NCBI GenBank assembly: GCA_964628835.1 | Contig: CAZVME010000013.1 | Coordinates: 1 to 56,359, forward strand | Direction: 5' to 3' | Length of the DNA stretch: 56,359 nucleotides | DNA from: JAAGZL01 sp964628835 | GTDB lineage: Bacteria > Pseudomonadota > Gammaproteobacteria > Chromatiales > Chromatiaceae | Part shown: positions 32,932-41,108 of the stretch, one piece after another | Layout of the letters: each line of letters begins with the position of its first letter | Numbering within the stretch: position 1 is the stretch's first letter | Notes under the pieces: generated by a model | What the model was told of the DNA's origin: nothing | Database searches by the model: none | What the model saw: the letters and a program-made list of their open reading frames with translations, nothing else | Translations under genes and position numbers: made by a program

Positions 32932-33642
32932 ATGGTGGATTACCCCCTGGTCCTGGCCTTTGTCGTTGGTTTCTTCAGCACTGCACACTGTTTGAGCATG
33001 TGCGGAAGCATCATGGGGGCGCTGACCCTGAGTCTTCCCTCTGAGATTCGGGGTGGAATGGGCCGGTTTTTGCTGTTTGTGATGCTGTATAACCTCGGCC
33101 GTATATCCATATATGTGGTACTGGGGATAGCCGCTGGCTTTACGGGCCAGCTCCTGGGTGATGGGCTGGATGGGGCGGTCTGGCGGCAGGTGGCCAGTGT
33201 GGTGGCCGCCATAACCATAATCCTGATCGGACTCTATCTTACCGGTTGGCTACCATGGCTGCGGAATATGGATCGCCTGGGTGGCGGCCTGTGGCGTCTG
33301 GTGGAGCCATTTGGGCGCAGGCTTCTGCCGGTGAGCACGCCCACCGCGGCCTTTCTGGCCGGTCTGGTCTGGGGCTGGCTGCCCTGCGGACTGGTCTACT
33401 ATGCCTTGATTCTGGCGCTGCCCCTGAGCGACCCGGTGATGAGCGGGACGTTTATGTTCGCCTTTGGTATGGGTACCATGCCGGTGATGGTTGCCACCGG
33501 CGTGTTCGCCGGCTGGTTGGCGCGCCTGGGTAGAAATGTGCGACTCCGGCAGGTGGCGGGAATTATCGTTATCCTGGTGGGTGTCGCTGGACTGATTTTC
33601 GGTGCAGATGTATTTTTGGTACCATTGGAAAATAAACCCTAA
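32932..33642 (+). CDS. TauE/SafE- or DsbD-like (DsbD_2) membrane protein
   Basis: A 236-residue integral membrane protein with six or so hydrophobic segments. The family start GFFSTAHCLSMCGSIMGAL (two Cys in the first segment) and the matching later stretch WGWLPCGLVYYALILAL with a Cys are typical of the DsbD_2/TauE group. That group is often found with cytochrome-oxidase assembly genes and may carry reducing equivalents or metal across the inner membrane. No such genes are nearby, so its substrate is open. The regulator-like gene starts 29 bp downstream and is probably cotranscribed. Confidence 0.8.
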   Translation: MVDYPLVLAFVVGFFSTAHCLSMCGSIMGALTLSLPSEIRGGMGRFLLFVMLYNLGRISIYVVLGIAAGFTGQLLGDGLDGAVWRQVASVVAAITIILIGLYLTGWLPWLRNMDRLGGGLWRLVEPFGRRLLPVSTPTAAFLAGLVWGWLPCGLVYYALILALPLSDPVMSGTFMFAFGMGTMPVMVATGVFAGWLARLGRNVRLRQVAGIIVILVGVAGLIFGADVFLVPLENKP

Positions 33643-33671
33643 TAAAGGGCTGGCAAATTTCAGGTGTTGAT

Positions 33672-34613
33672 ATGATTCTCGGTAAGAATCCATCTCTGTT
33701 GGAAGTGAACAATTCGGCTAAAATTGTGGCGGCTACTGGCGTGAATACCATGCTGTTTGGTGAGAGCGGTAGCGGCAGGGGGTTGCTGGCGAGATTTATG
33801 CACACGCACAGCTCCCGGGCACAGCAGCCGTTTATCTCGGTGAACTGCGCATCCATGCCGAAGGATCTGGCAGAGTCGTTGCTGTTTGGGCATCTAAAGG
33901 GTGCGTTTGCCAGTGCTACGGATGATCATGCAGGCTATCTCATGTCTGCCGCCAATGGGACCTTGTTTCTGAATGAGGTGGGCGAACTCTCCCTTGATGT
34001 CCAGGCCAAGTTGCTGCATTTTCTGGAGTCAGGAGAGGTCCTGCCCATGGGCTCTTCCAAACCGATCAAGGTGGATGCCAGGTTTATCGCTGCCAGCCAC
34101 TCCGATATCGCCACCCTGGTGAACCAGGGTAGTTTTCGCCAGGATCTGTATTACCACTTGAATGTGGTGCCTCTCGAGCTGCCGCCACTGCGTAAGCGGC
34201 AGGGGGATATACCCATACTGCTGACGCATTTTATAACCCTGTTTTCCAAGCGGCACGGGTTGAAGCAACCTCGATTTACCAAGGCCACACTCGATTGCAT
34301 GCGTCAGTATCGCTGGCCGGGAAATGTGCGGGAACTGAAAAATCTGTGTGAACGATTGTCGATCCTGCTGCCGGGTCAAGAAGTGGGGGTGCAGAATCTT
34401 CCGCAGGAGTTTCGCGCCGGCCCAGTTTCTAAACAGGGCGCTGACTCTATGGTGCAGCTGCCACCGGAGGGCATAGTCCTTTCCAGTGTGGAGGCGAGCC
34501 TGATCAGGCAGGCGCTGGAACTGGCCCGGGGCAATCGGAGCAAGGCCGCCCGACTGCTTGGCATCAGTCGTGACACCCTTCTTTACCGACTGAAAAAATT
34601 TGCTATCTCTTAA
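33672..34613 (+). CDS. Sigma-54-activator-like regulator with degenerate AAA+ motifs
   Basis: 313 residues: an AAA+ domain of the NtrC type (about 1-235) and a C-terminal Fis-type helix-turn-helix (SKAARLLGISRDTLLYRLKK); no receiver or sensor domain. Key residues differ from active family members: Walker A GESGSGRG has Arg at position 36 instead of Lys; the sigma-54 contact loop reads GAFASA (77-82) instead of GAFTGA; Walker B is TLFLNEVGEL with Asn101 in place of Asp; and YYHL at about 161-163 replaces the second arginine of the finger region. It is therefore probably not a normal sigma-54 activator, but DNA binding looks intact. It lies between the DsbD_2 gene and msbA. Confidence 0.88.
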   Translation: MILGKNPSLLEVNNSAKIVAATGVNTMLFGESGSGRGLLARFMHTHSSRAQQPFISVNCASMPKDLAESLLFGHLKGAFASATDDHAGYLMSAANGTLFLNEVGELSLDVQAKLLHFLESGEVLPMGSSKPIKVDARFIAASHSDIATLVNQGSFRQDLYYHLNVVPLELPPLRKRQGDIPILLTHFITLFSKRHGLKQPRFTKATLDCMRQYRWPGNVRELKNLCERLSILLPGQEVGVQNLPQEFRAGPVSKQGADSMVQLPPEGIVLSSVEASLIRQALELARGNRSKAARLLGISRDTLLYRLKKFAIS

Positions 34614-34666
34614 GTTGAACGGTTCAGCTCCTCTCATTACCTTGCTGCTGCAGCGTTGCCCATATC

Positions 34667-36418
34667 ATGCAGGATAAAAGCAGCCTCCACACCTACCTGC
34701 GGTTGTTGTCCTATGTTCGGCCCTATATCTGGCCTTTTCTGGTCAGCGTATTGGGCTTTATGTTGTTTGCCTGGACCATGCCCGCCTTCGCCAAACTGAT
34801 CGAGCTGTTTATCGAAGGGTTGCAGGATGGTTCCGACAAATATCTCTACTATGTGCCCATGTTGGCGATGGGTATCGCAGTATTGCGTGGTATCGGGTTT
34901 TTTCTGGGTAACTACTACCTGGCCAAGGTCTCTTTGGGCGTGGTGCATGATCTGCGGGTTGATCTGTTTAACAAGCTGCTGGAACTCCCAAACAGTTTTT
35001 TTGATAGCAATAGCTCCGGACATCTTATCTCCAGGATCACCTATAATGTGACCATGGTGACAGGGGCTGCCACCGATTCCGTTAAGACAGTCATCAGAGA
35101 GGGCCTGACCGTAATTGGTTTGCTCATATATCTGCTGTGGGCCAACTGGAAACTGACCATGGTGTTTCTGGTGGTAATGGTAATTATGTCGGTGATTGTC
35201 TCCCACGTGGGCAAGCGGCTGCGTAAGTTGAGCCATAAGATTCAGAGTGCCATGGGTGAGATTACCCATGTGAGCTCTGAGACCATAAATGGTTACCAAG
35301 TGGTGCGCAGTTATGGTGGGGAGAAGTACGAGAAGGAACGCTTCAGGCATGCCAGCAAGAATAATCTGCGGCAAAGTATGAAAATGACCCGGGTGGGTGC
35401 CATCAACACCCCGGTACTCCAGTTTCTGGTGCTAACCGCAATGGCTGTGATCATGTTTATGGTGCTGTATATGCGCTACACCGATAGCGTGGCGGCGTTG
35501 GTGGCCTTTGTGCTGGCCGCTTCCATGATGCCAAAACCGTTACGCCAGTTGAGTGAAGTCTATGGGAATATTCAGAAGGGTTTAGCAGCTTGCGACACTA
35601 TCTTTGATCAACTGGATGAGCGACCGGAAGATGATACCGGAACTACTGAGGTGAAACGGGTTGCCGGCAGGATCCAGCTTAAAGGGGTGGAGTTCAGTTA
35701 TCCCCGGGTTGAAAGTAAGGTGCTCAAGGGGATTGATCTTACGATTGAGCCGGGTGAAACAGTGGCGTTTGTGGGGCGTTCCGGCAGTGGTAAGACCACC
35801 ATCATCAGTCTGTTGCTGCGTTTTTATGATTCCACCGCCGGTGCGATTCTGTTGGACGGCGTTCCTGTGCAGGAATATCGACTGCGGAACCTGCGTGAAC
35901 AGATAGCCCTGGTGGGCCAGAATACCACTCTGTTTAATGACACCGTGGCTAGAAATATCGCCTACGGCTCGTTGGACCGCAAGGGTGAGGATAGTATTGT
36001 GCAGGCGGCGGAGTCGGCCTATGCCATGGAGTTCATCCACAAGATGGAGGAGGGGATTGATACCCTCATCGGTGAGGATGGGGTTCTGTTGTCTGGTGGC
36101 CAGCGTCAGCGTCTGGCCATTGCCCGGGCGTTTCTGAAGGATGCGCCAGTCCTGATTCTGGATGAGGCAACCTCTGCCCTGGATACAGAGTCAGAAAAAA
36201 ATATCCAGGAGGCGTTGAAAGACCTGAGTCAGGGCCGCACCACCCTGGTGGTGGCGCATCGCCTTTCCACCATAGAGGGGGCGGACAGGATTGTTGTGCT
36301 CAAGGATGGAGCTATTGTGGAGAGCGGCGGGCATGAAGAGCTGCTGGCGCTTGGTGGTGAATACACCTCCCTCTACCAGACTCAGTTTAAGCAGCAGGAA
36401 TCTGAACCCTCCGGTTAA
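34667..36418 (+). CDS. msbA: Lipid A export ABC transporter/permease
   Basis: Flips lipid A-core across the inner membrane using ATP. The 583-residue half-transporter has six membrane segments (first VRPYIWPFLVSVLGFMLF) and a C-terminal ATPase: Walker A FVGRSGSGKTTI at about residue 370, signature LSGGQRQRLAIAR, Walker B VLILDEATSALD, and switch VVAHRLST. It starts 53 bp after the regulator-like gene and is consistent with the LPS genes at the right end of the window. Confidence 0.95.
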   Translation: MQDKSSLHTYLRLLSYVRPYIWPFLVSVLGFMLFAWTMPAFAKLIELFIEGLQDGSDKYLYYVPMLAMGIAVLRGIGFFLGNYYLAKVSLGVVHDLRVDLFNKLLELPNSFFDSNSSGHLISRITYNVTMVTGAATDSVKTVIREGLTVIGLLIYLLWANWKLTMVFLVVMVIMSVIVSHVGKRLRKLSHKIQSAMGEITHVSSETINGYQVVRSYGGEKYEKERFRHASKNNLRQSMKMTRVGAINTPVLQFLVLTAMAVIMFMVLYMRYTDSVAALVAFVLAASMMPKPLRQLSEVYGNIQKGLAACDTIFDQLDERPEDDTGTTEVKRVAGRIQLKGVEFSYPRVESKVLKGIDLTIEPGETVAFVGRSGSGKTTIISLLLRFYDSTAGAILLDGVPVQEYRLRNLREQIALVGQNTTLFNDTVARNIAYGSLDRKGEDSIVQAAESAYAMEFIHKMEEGIDTLIGEDGVLLSGGQRQRLAIARAFLKDAPVLILDEATSALDTESEKNIQEALKDLSQGRTTLVVAHRLSTIEGADRIVVLKDGAIVESGGHEELLALGGEYTSLYQTQFKQQESEPSG

Positions 36419-36468
36419 GTTAAGGTGTAGCGGTGGGCCGGAATAGGCGTAGCTTTTCTGGCAAGATG

Positions 36469-37266
36469 CTATCCAAGATGTTTCGACCAGTCCTCATCCA
36501 GGTCGCCAAATACAAAGAAGTCCGGGTTTAGCAGAGAGTCCTTGCCGTTGTACCGCAGAGGCTGCATTTTAGTGTCGGTTATTCTGCCACCAGCGGCCTC
36601 GACTATGGCCTGGGCCGCCGCCGTGTCCCATTCGGAGGTGGGGCCGAGACGTGGGTAAATATCCGCCTTGCCTTCAGCCACCAGGCAGGACTTGAGGGAG
36701 CTGCCCATACTGATGATGTTATGTTCCCCTAGGTTTTCCAGATAACGCTTCAGGCGCTTGCCAGCGTGGGAGCGGCTGCCAGCCACTCTGATGGGGCGGC
36801 TGTGCCTGGCGCTGGCCTGGATTGGTTCTGGCTCCTTGCCAGGTAGGTGCTTGAAGGCCCCGCTATCCACAGTGCCATAGTAGTTTATCTTGGATACCGG
36901 CACATAAATTACACCTAGGATGGGGCGCATGTTTTCGATTAGGGCAATGTTGACGGTGAACTCCCCATTGCGTTTAACAAACTCCTTGGTCCCGTCCAGG
37001 GGGTCAATCAGCCAGTAGCGGGACCAGGTGCTGCGCAGGGAGTAGGGGATGGTTGCCGACTCTTCCGACAGGATGGGGATCTCCGGTGTCAGTTCCAGCA
37101 GGCTGTTTACGATCACCTGGTGTGCCGCCAGATCTGCCTCAGTCAAAGGTGATCGGTCAGATTTTTTATACACTGAAAAATCGGTATCGTACACTTCAAG
37201 GATTGCGGCGCCGGCCTGCTGGGCGATATTGATAATTTTTTCTATGTGAATCTGTTCGATATCCAT
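36469..37266 (-). CDS. cysQ: 3'(2'),5'-bisphosphate nucleotidase
   Basis: Removes the 3'-phosphate of PAP (and PAPS), relieving inhibition in sulfate assimilation; Mg2+-dependent and lithium-sensitive in the family. 265 residues with the inositol-phosphatase-fold motifs: LSEESATIPY, WLIDPLDGTKEFV, and late SEWDTAAAQAIVEAAGG. It is 61 bp downstream of nudE on the same strand, so the two may be cotranscribed. A PAPS-making enzyme gene (cysC) occurs at 53.8 kb. Confidence 0.94.
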   Translation of the reverse strand: MDIEQIHIEKIINIAQQAGAAILEVYDTDFSVYKKSDRSPLTEADLAAHQVIVNSLLELTPEIPILSEESATIPYSLRSTWSRYWLIDPLDGTKEFVKRNGEFTVNIALIENMRPILGVIYVPVSKINYYGTVDSGAFKHLPGKEPEPIQASARHSRPIRVAGSRSHAGKRLKRYLENLGEHNIISMGSSLKSCLVAEGKADIYPRLGPTSEWDTAAAQAIVEAAGGRITDTKMQPLRYNGKDSLLNPDFFVFGDLDEDWSKHLG

Positions 37267-37327
37267 GGGGTCAGCAGTTTTATCTATTAATCAATTAAAG
37301 TCCAACGCTTTGGAACAGGGGTGAAAG

Positions 37328-37882
37328 CTAGTTGTTCGGGTCGGCATGTAGCAGGTCTCTAACCATGTAGAGGGCCGCTATGGAGCGCGCCTCGGTGAAG
37401 TCATCACAGCGTAGTAGCCGTTCCATGTCTGCGATCTTCCAAGGCACCACTTCGATCTCTTCGGGTTCATCTCCAGGCAGTCTTTGCGGATAAAGATCAC
37501 TGGCCAGCACTATGTGGGTGGTGTGACTCATATAGCCCGGTGCTATGGTAAATGAGTGTATGTGCTCCAGCCTGCGTGCGCCATAGCCCACCTCCTCCTG
37601 TATCTCGCGGTTGGCCGCCACCAGCATATCCTCGCCGTCCTCTATATGACCTTTGGGAAATGCCAGCTCATAGCGGTCGGTGCCGGCGGCATACTCGCGG
37701 ATCAGAAGTACGGTCTGCCGATCCAGCAGCGGGACGGCCAACACCGCGCCCTGCTTTGACCCAACCACGCACTGATATTTACGCTGTTCACCGTTAGCGA
37801 ACTCCAGGTCCATCTCTTCTATATTGAATACACCGGTATGGATGAGATGGCGGCGCGCGCTGATGATGGGCTTTTTACTCAT
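37328..37882 (-). CDS. nudE: ADP compounds hydrolase (Nudix)
   Basis: Hydrolyses ADP-ribose, NADH, Ap3A and similar ADP compounds in E. coli. ATG 37882 (MSKKPIISARRHL) gives 184 residues, the NudE length. The Nudix box is GHIEDGEDMLVAANREIQEE followed by VGY. It is divergent from yrfG, the conserved nudE-yrfG arrangement. Confidence 0.92.
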   Translation of the reverse strand: MSKKPIISARRHLIHTGVFNIEEMDLEFANGEQRKYQCVVGSKQGAVLAVPLLDRQTVLLIREYAAGTDRYELAFPKGHIEDGEDMLVAANREIQEEVGYGARRLEHIHSFTIAPGYMSHTTHIVLASDLYPQRLPGDEPEEIEVVPWKIADMERLLRCDDFTEARSIAALYMVRDLLHADPNN

Positions 37883-37949
37883 ATTACTTCCGAAACATAC
37901 TTGATTGAGTATAGTGTACCTTCTATTGATGGCACCCACTTAATACCAG

Positions 37950-38618
37950 ATGGAAAATATGGCTATGATCGACTGGCAGCAGATAGATACCGTATTCCTG
38001 GATATGGATGGGACCCTGCTGGACCTGCATTTTGATAACCACTTCTGGTTACAGCATGTGCCGCAGCGTTATGCCCAGGCCGGGAGTATCTCTCTGGAGC
38101 AGGCAAAGCAGGAGCTGTTCTCCCGCTATAAAGATGTGGAGGGTACTCTGGAGTGGTACTGCGTGGACCACTGGAGCCGGGAGCTGGGGTTGGATATCGT
38201 CCTGCTGAAACAGGAGGTGGATCACCTTATCTCAGTGCATCCGCATGTGGTGGATTTTCTGGATGCCATGCGCAAGCTGGAAAAGAAGACCCTGCTGGTC
38301 ACCAATGCGCATCAGAAGTCCCTGGCGCTGAAGATGGACCGCACCAAACTGGCGGGGCATCTGGATGGAATTGTCTGTTCCCATGATCTGGGATACCCCA
38401 AAGAGTCAGATGGGTTCTGGGAGCGCCTGCAACAGCTTGAGCCATTTGATAAGAGGAGGACGCTGTTTGTGGATGACAGCCCATCGGTGCTGCACTCTGC
38501 GCAACGTTATGGCCTGGAGTGGTTGTTGATGGTGCTGCGACCGGACACCCAAGGCCCCACCAAGACCACAGAGCATTTTTCAGCCATACATGATTTCTCT
38601 GAGATTATGCCGGGCTAG
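37950..38618 (+). CDS. yrfG: HAD-family GMP/IMP nucleotidase
   Basis: Dephosphorylates purine nucleoside monophosphates in the enterobacterial homologue. 222 residues with HAD motif I DMDGTLLDLHFDNHFW, motif II LLVTNAHQKS, motif III Lys in the DLGYPKESDGFW region, and motif IV FVDDSPSVLHSA. ATG 37950 or ATG 37962 could be the start. The 3' end overlaps the convergent YkgJ-type gene by 14 bp. Confidence 0.93.
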   Translation: MENMAMIDWQQIDTVFLDMDGTLLDLHFDNHFWLQHVPQRYAQAGSISLEQAKQELFSRYKDVEGTLEWYCVDHWSRELGLDIVLLKQEVDHLISVHPHVVDFLDAMRKLEKKTLLVTNAHQKSLALKMDRTKLAGHLDGIVCSHDLGYPKESDGFWERLQQLEPFDKRRTLFVDDSPSVLHSAQRYGLEWLLMVLRPDTQGPTKTTEHFSAIHDFSEIMPG

Positions 38619-38997
38619 CGGGATATTTCCCCCACTTCTTAAAGCGTGTTTTGCAGTAGTCCAGAAGCTCCATATGGTTTTTGAAGTGCAGCTCAAAACC
38701 ACCCTCGGCCGGGGTGTCAAATTCACACCAGGTATTTTCATAATCACGGCAGATCTGAGGCCTGATCTCATAGATGCCACAGGCTCCATCGGCCTGGATG
38801 TGTTCGCAACTGCCATGAAACATCAGGTACCAGTCACCTTCATCTTTATAGATCTCTACCCCCTGATGGGATATCTGCCACAGCAGATGGTCGAAGTCGG
38901 CCTTGGAGCGCGGGGCCACACCTAGGGCCTCGGTGGTATAGGTGCAGCACTTGGTGCCGAGGCAGCGAAAGCACTTGTTTTTCACTGGTATATCCAT
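38605..38997 (-). CDS. YkgJ-family cysteine-cluster protein
   Basis: A 130-residue protein with a metal-binding Cys pattern: CFRCLGTKCCTYTT near the N terminus, GSCEHIQADGACGIYEIRPQ in the middle and then ICRDYENTWC. The family is annotated as zinc- or iron-binding; its role is unknown. It is convergent with yrfG (14 bp overlap) and follows rhlB on the same strand by 21 bp. Confidence 0.88.
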   Translation of the reverse strand: MDIPVKNKCFRCLGTKCCTYTTEALGVAPRSKADFDHLLWQISHQGVEIYKDEGDWYLMFHGSCEHIQADGACGIYEIRPQICRDYENTWCEFDTPAEGGFELHFKNHMELLDYCKTRFKKWGKYPASPA

Positions 38998-39018
38998 GGG
39001 CCCTGGGTGGACCAGATC

Positions 39019-40311
39019 TTATCTTCTGCGCGGGCCGCCTCTGCGTCCGCCACCGGGCCGGCCACCATGACGTGGTCTGCCACGGCCAGACTCGTTACGG
39101 CTGCCACGTTCCGGATATTTTCTGCTTTTTGGGTCAATCTCCGCCAACAGCTCATTGGTTACCGGCTGCATGTCTATGCGGTGGCCGATGAAGGCCTCTA
39201 TCTCCGGCAGTGAGAAGGAGTAGGTCTCACAGGCAAAGCTGATAGCGTCGCCACTGGCGCCAGCCCTGGCGGTGCGGCCGATGCGATGTACATAATCTTC
39301 GGCGTCTTCCGGCAGGTCGTAGTTGAATATATGGCTCACATCCGGGATGTGCAGGCCGCGTGCCGCCACGTCGGTTGCAACCAGTATCGGCAGGTTGCCA
39401 GACTGAAACTCCGCGAGCAGGCTCATACGCTTATTCTGCGGCACATCGCCGGAGAGTACTGCGGTCTTGAAGCCGTTACCCTCCAGAAAGCCCCATACTA
39501 TGTCGGCGGCGCGCTTGGTGTTTACAAACACGATGCTGCGCCTGGGGTCCATATGCCGTAACAGGCCAATGAGCAGTGAGATCTTTTCGTCATTGGCAGT
39601 CATATAACAGGCCTGAATGACCTTGTCAGCCGTGACTTTGTCGGTCTCTATCTTCACCTCTTCCGGGTTGTCCATATGCTCATAGGCAAGCTCGGTCACC
39701 CGGTAGGAGAGTGTGGCCGAGAACAGCATGCCCAGGCGTTGCTCCGGTTTTGGCATGCGCCGCATCAGGTAACGGATGTCTTTGATAAAACCGAGGTCAA
39801 ACATGCGGTCTGCCTCGTCCAGCACCATCACCTGGATGGCATTCAGGTTGAAGATATTCTGTTTGAAGTAGTCGATAAGTCGACCCGGGGTACCAATTAG
39901 AATATCCACGCCCTCTTCCAGCTGTTTTCGCTGTGAGTCATAGCCGGTGCCGCCGAATACCAGGCCTAACTTGAACCCGGTGTGCTTGCCCAGCACCTCG
40001 GCATCTTTGTGGATTTGAATGGCCAACTCCCTGGTGGGGGCCAGCATGATTGCTCGGGGTTGGGTGTTTTTTCTTCTCTCGTCAGCCGGATTGTCCAGCA
40101 GGTATTGGAAGCAGGCGAGAAGAAATGCTGCGGTTTTTCCGGTGCCGGTCTGGGCCTGGCCCGCCACGTCCTGGCCTTTAATGGCAATGGGTATGGTCTG
40201 GGCCTGTATGGGGGTGCATAAAGAAAATCCTGCTTCTTCAACACCTTGCATGATTTCGTCAGCAAGTCCGAAGCTGCTGAATGGTATGTCGGTTAAGTGT
40301 TTATCTGTCAT
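39019..40311 (-). CDS. rhlB: ATP-dependent RNA helicase RhlB
   Basis: DEAD-box helicase that unwinds RNA for the degradosome in E. coli. 430 residues with the Q motif (TPIQAQTIP), motif I AQTGTGKTAA, DEAD box VLDEADRM, SAT motif LFSATLSY, and motif VI HRIGRTARAG. The C-terminal tail is Arg/Gly-rich (RHGGRPGGGRRGGPRRR). It stands opposite trxA-rho as in enterobacteria, which supports RhlB over other DEAD proteins. Confidence 0.95.
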   Translation of the reverse strand: MTDKHLTDIPFSSFGLADEIMQGVEEAGFSLCTPIQAQTIPIAIKGQDVAGQAQTGTGKTAAFLLACFQYLLDNPADERRKNTQPRAIMLAPTRELAIQIHKDAEVLGKHTGFKLGLVFGGTGYDSQRKQLEEGVDILIGTPGRLIDYFKQNIFNLNAIQVMVLDEADRMFDLGFIKDIRYLMRRMPKPEQRLGMLFSATLSYRVTELAYEHMDNPEEVKIETDKVTADKVIQACYMTANDEKISLLIGLLRHMDPRRSIVFVNTKRAADIVWGFLEGNGFKTAVLSGDVPQNKRMSLLAEFQSGNLPILVATDVAARGLHIPDVSHIFNYDLPEDAEDYVHRIGRTARAGASGDAISFACETYSFSLPEIEAFIGHRIDMQPVTNELLAEIDPKSRKYPERGSRNESGRGRPRHGGRPGGGRRGGPRRR

Positions 40312-40526
40312 GGTGCGCTAGGATACAGTAATTTCAGTATGGTTGGGACTTGCAAAGCGTTTTAGATTGATATGAAATAAGCGCTTAGGCGCTTGGGGGG
40401 GGAGCGCGTTTTTGGATACGAATTTTGAAGATGCCCCTTTAAGTTTGCTGTTATTGCGTTATGGAAACGCTGGTGCGGACCCGCACATTCCGGCGAGATC
40501 ACCCAACTGAATTGGAGAAATATCTA

Positions 40527-40853
40527 GTGAGTGAGCAGATTGTTCATGTGACGGACGACTCTTTTGATAATGAAGTACTTCAGGCAGGAGAACCTGTCCT
40601 GGTGGATTATTGGGCGGAGTGGTGTGGCCCATGCAAGATGATAGCACCAGTACTGGAAGAGATTGCCGGTAAATACTCCGGCCGCGTAAAGATCGCCAAG
40701 CTTAATATTGACGATAACCCGAATACACCACCGCGTTATGGTATTCGTGGTATTCCAACTCTTATGTTGTTTAAGAACGGCGAAGTTGAAGCCACCAAGG
40801 TTGGTGCTGTCTCTTTGTCACAGCTTACGGCATTTATTGATAGCAATATTTGA
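40527..40853 (+). CDS. trxA: Thioredoxin 1
   Basis: Cytosolic dithiol reductant. The start is GTG 40527 with GGAG 10 bases upstream, giving 108 residues (SEQIVHVTDDSF...), the usual size; the frame runs further upstream without similarity. The active site WCGPCK is at about residue 32, with YGIRGIPTLMLFKNGE in the C-terminal part. It precedes rho as in E. coli. Confidence 0.97.
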   Translation: MSEQIVHVTDDSFDNEVLQAGEPVLVDYWAEWCGPCKMIAPVLEEIAGKYSGRVKIAKLNIDDNPNTPPRYGIRGIPTLMLFKNGEVEATKVGAVSLSQLTAFIDSNI

Positions 40854-40873
40854 GTTTTGTTCTAGACTCTTAA

Positions 40874-40938
40874 ACTAAATAGTTGAACTAAATAGTTGAA
40901 CTAAATAGTTGAACTAAATAGTTGAACTAAATAGTTGG
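40874..40938. repeat. Five tandem 13-bp palindromic repeats between trxA and rho
   Basis: Five perfect head-to-tail copies of AACTAAATAGTTG. Each unit holds the dyad AACTA-AA-TAGTT. They sit 20 bp after trxA and about 170 bp before rho. The array could bind a regulator cooperatively or form alternating RNA hairpins in the rho leader; it could also be a slippage-grown minisatellite. Confidence 0.9.
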
Positions 40939-41108
40939 CCGCACTCCAGGAGAGTGGTAGAATCCATTCATTCAAAACACTCCTGTGAGTGCTGTTAAAA
41001 AAACAGTAACCATCCCAAACCAGTCGTTTCCCAGAACCTGATTACGTACTCTGTCCGAGACGTACCTGTACATCTTTCCTGTATCAAGACCACAATATTG
41101 AATAAATC

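Noticed and set aside
40461..40526. Upstream extension of the thioredoxin frame by 22 codons
   Set aside because: The GTG start at 40527 has a ribosome site and gives the standard 108-residue protein; the extension has no family similarity.
40874..40938. Tandem repeats considered as a CRISPR array
   Set aside because: Units are 13 bp and directly abut with no spacers; no cas genes occur in the window.
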